From positions 1 through 43,862 of the forward strand of contig CAYFMF010000013.1 in the NCBI GenBank assembly GCA_964344135.1: a DNA stretch of 43,862 bases, read 5' to 3'. Positions within the stretch are counted from its first letter, which is position 1. Every line of letters begins with the position of its first letter. Source of the DNA: Thiopontia sp964344135. Lineage in GTDB: Bacteria > Pseudomonadota > Gammaproteobacteria > GCF-002020875. The notes beneath the pieces are model-generated. The model was not told where the DNA came from, did not search any database, and saw nothing but the letters and a program-made list of their open reading frames with translations. A program made the translations under genes and the position numbers. Shown here piece by piece: positions 40,195-43,862 of the stretch.

Positions 40195-41211
40195 TCAGGC
40201 TACGTTTGGCCGCCTTTTTGCGGATGATGAATAGGAGGGACAGGTCTTCTCGATGACATCATCGATCATCTCACGGATGACCGACTGCCCTCCCCGTACA
40301 ATCTTCGGGGCATCAATACTCAATATGTCATAGCAGACACTGTGAAAGAATGGATTCCCGTAGCGGGCCTTCTCACCACGTAGCGCAAGCACCTTGCCGA
40401 TTGCAATCGCGGAGCGGATTGCGGGGCGCGCCTTGCTGTTCCCATCGGCATCGCGCAGCTCACGTACCACATCGACAATGTGTGCTGCCTCGCTCCTCTC
40501 CACCTTCGATTTTGAGGTCACGATATTGATCTCGGTCTCACGATCCGGATGGTCCACCCGGATGGTGATCATTCGGTCCATCAATGCATCCTGGGTCTTG
40601 TGGGTTCCCGCATACTCCTCCGGGTTGGAGGTGAAGATGGCGGAAAAATGGGGGTGCACATCGAGATAACCGGCACCATGATCACGCAGCCCCGGAAGGG
40701 TCAGGATCCCCTCTGCGAGAACACTCAGCAGGATATTGTTGGCCTCCGGCCGGGAGCGGTTGAACTCATCATAGATCAGGGTGTCTCCGCGCCTGCAGGC
40801 GGTCGTCAGCCGACTCTCCACCCACTTGTTGGTCATCTCCTCCTCGCGCTTGATCACCGAGTGGATGAAGTTGTCCACCACCAGGCTCTTGCGGTAACCA
40901 TTCTCCTTGCCAACCAGATCCGCCGTCTCGTAGTCATCATTGCCATGGAGCAGGGTGATGGAGCGCTGTCGCTGTGAGGCCACATGGAAGGCCAGTGTGG
41001 TCTTTCCAATACCGGCCGGGCCCGCAAAGTGGACGGGGTATCCGGCATCGAGATAGGTCAATGCCCGCTCCGTGATCTCCTCGACATGGGGGGTGATCAC
41101 AAACTCCGCACTCGGCTCTGTCATTACCTGACCCTTTTTCTTGACGACCGCGGTCTTCGCCTTCGTAGCGCCTTTCCCGAGCGCTCTCTTTTCTGCTGCT
41201 GCCTTCTTCAT
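40195..41211 (-). CDS. gvpN: Gas vesicle AAA+ ATPase GvpN
   Basis: A MoxR-type AAA+ ATPase needed for vesicle enlargement. 338 residues from ATG at 41211, selected because AGGAGG sits 7 nt before it; ATG at 41232 or 41217 are possible. Walker A is GPAGIGKTT (about residue 66), Walker B is DTLIYDEFNRSRPEANN, sensor 1 FSAIFTSNPEEYAG, and an arginine region DRMITIRVDHPDRETE follows. The first 30 residues are a Lys/Ala-rich extension (KKAAAEKRALGKGATKAKTAVVKKKG), unusual for GvpN and like the tail of the GvpC-like protein in this cluster. Confidence 0.93.
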   Translation of the reverse strand: MKKAAAEKRALGKGATKAKTAVVKKKGQVMTEPSAEFVITPHVEEITERALTYLDAGYPVHFAGPAGIGKTTLAFHVASQRQRSITLLHGNDDYETADLVGKENGYRKSLVVDNFIHSVIKREEEMTNKWVESRLTTACRRGDTLIYDEFNRSRPEANNILLSVLAEGILTLPGLRDHGAGYLDVHPHFSAIFTSNPEEYAGTHKTQDALMDRMITIRVDHPDRETEINIVTSKSKVERSEAAHIVDVVRELRDADGNSKARPAIRSAIAIGKVLALRGEKARYGNPFFHSVCYDILSIDAPKIVRGGQSVIREMIDDVIEKTCPSYSSSAKRRPNVA

Positions 41212-41243
41212 GTTCATGCCTCCTGTGGTCATCTGACCATCTG

Positions 41244-41585
41244 CTAATCAACCAAATACCCTTTCCCCTTGCATTTGAGGCAGGCCATGTTTCCACTGGA
41301 TGGATCATCACCACTGCCTCCACAGACGGGGCATGTTGCTGTCGCCGTTGATGGCGCTGCAACCACCCCATGTCCACCACAGACCGTGCAGGTAAAGGAG
41401 CTGATCGACCCGCTCCCCCTGCAGTGTGCACAAGGCACGTTGTCTCTGGGGACCACTGTCTTTCCCCTGCCCAGACAGACTGGACAATCCGCCAGTTCCG
41501 ACATGATCCGGTAGGGGTCCTTGCCACTACCGCGGCAGAATCGACACTCCGCCTCCACCATCCCCATCGGTTGTGACTGTGGCAT
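41244..41585 (-). CDS. DnaJ-type zinc-finger protein (six CxxCxGxG motifs)
   Basis: 113 residues almost entirely made of DnaJ/Hsp40 cysteine-rich repeats. Six CxxCxGxG motifs are seen: CRFCRGSG, CPVCLGRG, CAHCRGSG, CTVCGGHG, CPVCGGSG and CLKCKGKG. DnaJ has four, which bind two zinc ions and help hold unfolded clients. Here there is no J domain and no client-binding beta domain. The six motifs could bind three zinc ions. It lies 33 bp from gvpN and 54 bp from gvpC. A holdase for gas-vesicle proteins is a reasonable guess; nothing else shows a function. Confidence 0.8.
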   Translation of the reverse strand: MPQSQPMGMVEAECRFCRGSGKDPYRIMSELADCPVCLGRGKTVVPRDNVPCAHCRGSGSISSFTCTVCGGHGVVAAPSTATATCPVCGGSGDDPSSGNMACLKCKGKGYLVD

Positions 41586-41638
41586 CTTTCTTTCCGTCAG
41601 GCTGAGAGATCAGACTCTCAACCTATTCTCCAACGCTC

Positions 41639-42285
41639 CTATCTCTTCCTGGCGGCCTTCTTTTTTGGCGCCCTCTTCTTCGCAGCAGCCTTTGCCTTTG
41701 TTGGTTTGGCCGCCGCTGCGGGTGCCCTGGGCTTTGGAGCTGGAGCAGCGAAGATCCCGAAGAAGGCCTCGTGTGCCTCCGCCATATCCTGACTGACCGC
41801 CTCAATCAGGGCACTGGTCTCGTCGAATATCGCCTTCAGGTCTGCCGCCCGCTCATCACTGTTGGCGGCAAAGGCCCTGAGGCGCTCTGTCTCGGCCGAG
41901 GTGATAAAGCGTTCCGTCTCGCCAGCCAGGCGCTCGACCTCGTCCCGGGTCTTCTCGATAAAGTCCATCCGTTCCGCACGCCCACTCTCTGCAACCTCCT
42001 GAAGCCTGTCGCTCGCCTCCTGCAGAAAGGCGGCAAGCTGTTGCGCCCTTTCATTCAGATCGCCACGAATTCCATCCATGAACTCCTGNNNNNNNNNNNN
42101 NNNNNNNNNNNNNNNNNNNNNNNNNNNNNNNNNNNNNNNNNNNNNNNNNNNNNNNNNNNNNNNNNNNNNNNNNNNNNNNNNNNNNNNNCCAAATCCGCAA
42201 CCCGCGCAATCCCCTCCTGGATCCGGGCGTTGCGTGTCTGATCGATTGCTGCACGTAGTGTTCTCATCTGTTCTGCAATAGCCAT
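41639..42285 (-). CDS. gvpC: GvpC-like gas vesicle protein, interrupted by an assembly gap
   Basis: The start is ATG at 42285 with AAGGGG 7 nt upstream (MAIAEQMRTLRAAIDQTRNAR). After 32 codons an N-run of exactly 100 intervenes; the frame continues at 42088 with QEFMDGIRGDLNERAQQLAAFLQEA and helical repeats rich in Glu, Arg and Ala. The C-terminus is a Pro/Ala/Lys tail (PKPRAPAAAAKPTKAKAAAKK and similar). GvpC is the outer helical clamp on the shell, and the position right after gvpA fits. The two parts meet in frame only if the true gap is 3n+2 bases, so the protein length is unknown. Confidence 0.72.
42089..42188. other. Assembly gap (100 N) inside the gvpC-like gene
   Basis: Exactly 100 undetermined bases, a conventional placeholder for a scaffold join of unknown size. 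Flanking coding sequence belongs to one gene, and gvpC genes are repetitive, a common cause of such gaps. Confidence 0.97.
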
Positions 42286-42339
42286 TTGATAACCCCTTTG
42301 TTTCGTTACACTTCGTCATTCTCAGGGTAGCCACTCTTA

Positions 42340-42383
42340 CCCTTGCCAATGGATTCCGTGGCGCTGGAACCCATTGGCAAGGG
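42340..42383 (-). terminator. Hairpin 1 between gvpA and gvpC
   Basis: A perfect 13 bp stem (CCCTTGCCAATGG / CCATTGGCAAGGG) with an 18 nt loop that contains a further TTCC / GGAA pairing. No T-tract follows toward gvpC, so it is more likely to stabilise the gvpA mRNA or to reduce read-through than to be a simple terminator. Confidence 0.7.
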
Positions 42384-42402
42384 GACTTCAGATCCTGAAG
42401 TC
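42384..42402 (-). repeat. Hairpin 2 between gvpA and gvpC
   Basis: Perfect 8 bp stem (GACTTCAG / CTGAAGTC) with a 3 nt loop, directly adjacent to hairpin 1. Confidence 0.65.
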
Positions 42403-42419
42403 ACCCTTGTGTCACTCTA

Positions 42420-42453
42420 CTGGAGAGCGACAAGCACTCATGTGCTACTCCAG
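42420..42453 (-). repeat. Hairpin 3 just after the gvpA stop
   Basis: CTGGAG / CTCCAG outer stem with AGCAC / GTGCT inner stem, ending 3 bp from the gvpA stop. Three stacked hairpins in this spacer make processing and mRNA protection likely. Confidence 0.55.
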
Positions 42454-42456
42454 CCG

Positions 42457-42675
42457 TCAGGCAGGTGCTGCTGCGGTTGCGGTCAATCCGATGGCCTCTG
42501 CATACTTGAGATAGGTATCTACCGATGCAACTACCACACGGGCCTCAACAGAGAGCAGCTCAATGCCGACCAGTGCTACCTTGACCCACGCATCTACTAC
42601 GATACCTTTGTCAAGGATACGGTCTACCACTTCTGCCAGACTGGAAGAGTCAGTGGTTTTCTGAACCTTAGCCAT
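42457..42675 (-). CDS. gvpA: Gas vesicle structural protein GvpA
   Basis: The main shell protein, 72 residues (typical GvpA about 70-75). It has the near-invariant sequence SSSLAEVVDRILDKGIVVDAWVKVALVGIELLSVEARVVVASVDTYLKYAEAIGL: two beta strands and flanking helices that polymerise into the ribs of the gas vesicle. A strong AAGGAG precedes the ATG. It is the first gene of the cluster behind a sigma-54-type promoter, and it is followed by three hairpins that probably keep its expression much higher than that of the accessory genes. Confidence 0.97.
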   Translation of the reverse strand: MAKVQKTTDSSSLAEVVDRILDKGIVVDAWVKVALVGIELLSVEARVVVASVDTYLKYAEAIGLTATAAAPA

Positions 42676-42744
42676 AGTTTTTCTCCTTATGGTCCTAATG
42701 AATAATGATTAAGGAAACACTACATATGTGTTCCGCCTAATATG

Positions 42745-42762
42745 TTGCATATAGTGTGCCAA
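42745..42762 (-). promoter_or_regulatory. Sigma-54 (RpoN) -24/-12 promoter of gvpA
   Basis: On the minus strand TTGGCACACTATATGCAA matches the consensus TGGCAC-N5-TTGC with one mismatch (ATGC). The GG at -24 and the GC at -12 are exactly 10 bp apart. It is about 70 bp upstream of the gvpA ATG, leaving a leader of roughly 60 nt. Confidence 0.8.
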
Positions 42763-42837
42763 CTACCGGCAGTCTCACCCTGTGCGTTAGGTAACTCCTG
42801 TAACCGACTCATAAGATAGATAGATAAGAAGAGCCTA

Positions 42838-42852
42838 ATCATCCAGGATGAT
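42838..42852. promoter_or_regulatory. Candidate activator-binding palindrome upstream of gvpA
   Basis: ATCATCC-A-GGATGAT is a perfect inverted repeat, 78-92 bp upstream of the -24 element, the usual distance for an NtrC-type enhancer. A GATA-rich direct repeat (42814-42827) and an AT-rich palindrome (42869-42882) lie nearby. Confidence 0.45.
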
Positions 42853-42961
42853 GACACTCTGGTGAGTTATATTGAATAATATAGATCGATCTCCACCAGC
42901 CACAAGGGAATCTGTTCCATAGTAGGGGCAGCACATCCATATACCGGAGCCGGAGGATGCT

Positions 42962-43339
42962 CTAGAGAGAGAAATTGTTGATGGTCTCGATCAACTCGGC
43001 GCGATCAAAGGGCTTGGCGATAAAGCAGCAGATGGAGCCTCTCTCGATTGCGGAGAGGACCTGGGGGTGGTGCTGATCATAGAATCCGGAGAGTATTGCC
43101 ACAGGCACTCTCCCCCCCCTCTCGCTGAAGATCTGTTCGGCCAGATCGAGACCATCAATATCGGGCAGCTTCCCATCGGTAATGACCATCCCAAGCCCGG
43201 GATTGGTGGATACGATCTGCAGCGCATCAGAGGCGTTGCCAACAGAGAGAACCGTGAGCCCTTCCCCTCTCAGCAGCACATCCAGCGCCCAGAGCATGTC
43301 CGGCTCATCATCAACGATCAGAATGGGTGATGGTGACAT
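42962..43339 (-). CDS. Receiver-only response regulator
   Basis: 125 residues consisting of a single receiver domain and no output domain. The acidic pocket is in ILIVDDEPDML (D10-D11), the phosphoacceptor is D55 in VITDGKLPDIDG, and K109 in FIAKPF completes the site. Its ATG overlaps the kinase stop (TGATG), so the two are coupled. With no DNA-binding domain it must pass its signal to another protein, such as an NtrC-type activator, or act as a phosphate sink. It lies directly upstream of the gvpA promoter region; the cluster it precedes makes gas-vesicle regulation the likely output. Confidence 0.9.
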   Translation of the reverse strand: MSPSPILIVDDEPDMLWALDVLLRGEGLTVLSVGNASDALQIVSTNPGLGMVITDGKLPDIDGLDLAEQIFSERGGRVPVAILSGFYDQHHPQVLSAIERGSICCFIAKPFDRAELIETINNFSL

Positions 43340-43862
43340 CAGGATGGTGTCACCGGCAGGGGAAATTCGACAGTAATGGTGGTGCCACTTCCCGGCTTGG
43401 AGCGCACACGCATCGATCCCCCATGCTCCTGTACGATGGTGTAGCTGATGGAGAGCCCCAGGCCACTCCCCTTGCCGACTGGTGCCGTAGTATGAAAGGG
43501 GTCAAAGATCTTGTCGATATCCTCCTTGCTGATCCCGGTACCTGTATCACTGACAACAACCAGCACCCGCTCTCTCTTCCTTGAGACAGAGATCGAGACA
43601 GAGAGCTTGCCCCCGCCCGGCATGGCCCGAATCGCATTGATGAGAAGATTGAAAAAGACCTGCCGAAGCAGATCGGGAATCCCGAAAATCTTTTGAGACC
43701 GCAACCGCGTCTCGATGGTGATCTTCTGAACCTTGGCCTGGTTCTCCACCAGCTTGATGCTCTCCTCAATAATCGTGTTGAGCGAGACCATCACCTTCTC
43801 ATGCCCCTCGGCATCCGGTCTGGCGAAGCGCAACAGATTCTCGATAATATCGGAGGCACGCT
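43339..43862 (-). CDS. Sensor histidine kinase, C-terminal part (NtrB-like)
   Basis: Partial: the frame runs off the right edge at 43862, and only the C-terminal 174 or so residues are seen. They contain the end of the dimerisation/phosphoacceptor helix (ASDIIENLLRFARP), the N box LLRQVFFNLLINAIRAMPGGG, G1 VSDTGTGIS, the F box FDPFHTT and G2 GKGSGLGLSISYTIVQEHGG, so the ATPase is complete. The N box and FARP linker look like NtrB/AtoS-type kinases that commonly feed sigma-54 activators. The sensory domain and phosphoacceptor histidine lie outside the window. Confidence 0.9.
   Translation of the reverse strand, partial: RASDIIENLLRFARPDAEGHEKVMVSLNTIIEESIKLVENQAKVQKITIETRLRSQKIFGIPDLLRQVFFNLLINAIRAMPGGGKLSVSISVSRKRERVLVVVSDTGTGISKEDIDKIFDPFHTTAPVGKGSGLGLSISYTIVQEHGGSMRVRSKPGSGTTITVEFPLPVTPS

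Noticed and set aside
41639..42349. A single 236-codon frame running through the N-run from 42349
   Set aside because: Its first 50 or so residues have no resemblance to a gas-vesicle protein and it depends on an arbitrary gap length; ATG at 42285 with a good Shine-Dalgarno is the likely start.
1..43862. CRISPR arrays, prophage or complete insertion sequences
   Set aside because: No evenly spaced direct repeats, integrase, transposase or phage structural genes are visible; only the palindromic elements hint at mobile DNA.

Overview
The window is a 43.9 kb stretch of a gammaproteobacterial chromosome. The evidence is the gene orders: an isc operon, rimI beside a psi-subunit-like gene, leuA-pssA-ilvC-ilvN-ilvB, a thrS-infC-rpmI-rplT-pheS-pheT-ihfA-merR block, and an LplT-acyltransferase-ligase fusion. 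GC content looks moderate. A gas-vesicle cluster at the right end points to an aquatic, buoyant or microaerophilic lifestyle. I cannot name a species. A run of exactly 100 N (42089-42188) shows this is a scaffolded draft assembly.

Layout, left to right. (1) 183-3102, minus strand: an EcoRII-type restriction endonuclease, a Vsr mismatch endonuclease and a Dcm/M.EcoRII-type methyltransferase, overlapping stop-to-start behind one promoter. (2) 3277-9867, minus: an isc iron-sulfur operon (iscR, a NifS-like desulfurase, iscS, iscA, hscB, hscA, fdx, iscX) that has two desulfurases and no iscU, and carries a 160 bp MITE-like palindrome between hscA and fdx. (3) 9966-13554: cysE and trmJ, divergent suhB, then rimI with a HolD-like gene and a 24-codon hydrophobic reading frame. 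(4) 13585-19554: a second palindromic element sharing its core with the first, then leuA, pssA, ilvC, ilvN and ilvB. (5) 19732-27085: a MIF-family tautomerase and proS (plus), a giant MFS-acyltransferase-ligase fusion and an MscS channel (minus), and a HIT protein (plus). (6) 27091-34645, minus: the translation block merR, ihfA, pheT, pheS, rplT, rpmI, infC, thrS. (7) tRNA-Val(GAC), tRNA-Leu(CAA) and an 80 bp palindrome. (8) 35207-43862, minus: the gas-vesicle cluster and its regulators.

The gas-vesicle cluster is the most interesting part. In transcription order it reads: NtrB-like kinase (partial), a receiver-only regulator, a sigma-54 promoter, gvpA, three tandem hairpins, gvpC, a six-motif DnaJ-type zinc-finger protein, gvpN, a small basic coiled-coil protein, gvpF/L, a strong terminator hairpin, gvpG with an acidic Trp-rich tail, a tandem ArsA/GET3-like ATPase, a gvpA paralogue, gvpK, another gvpA paralogue, and a proline-rich PEP-repeat protein. 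The order resembles, as I remember it, the Serratia gas-vesicle cluster. A chaperone zinc module plus a membrane-protein-targeting type ATPase suggests a dedicated handling system for the very hydrophobic shell proteins; that is an inference. Several proteins here (zinc-finger, coiled-coil, PEP-repeat) I could not assign to a named family.
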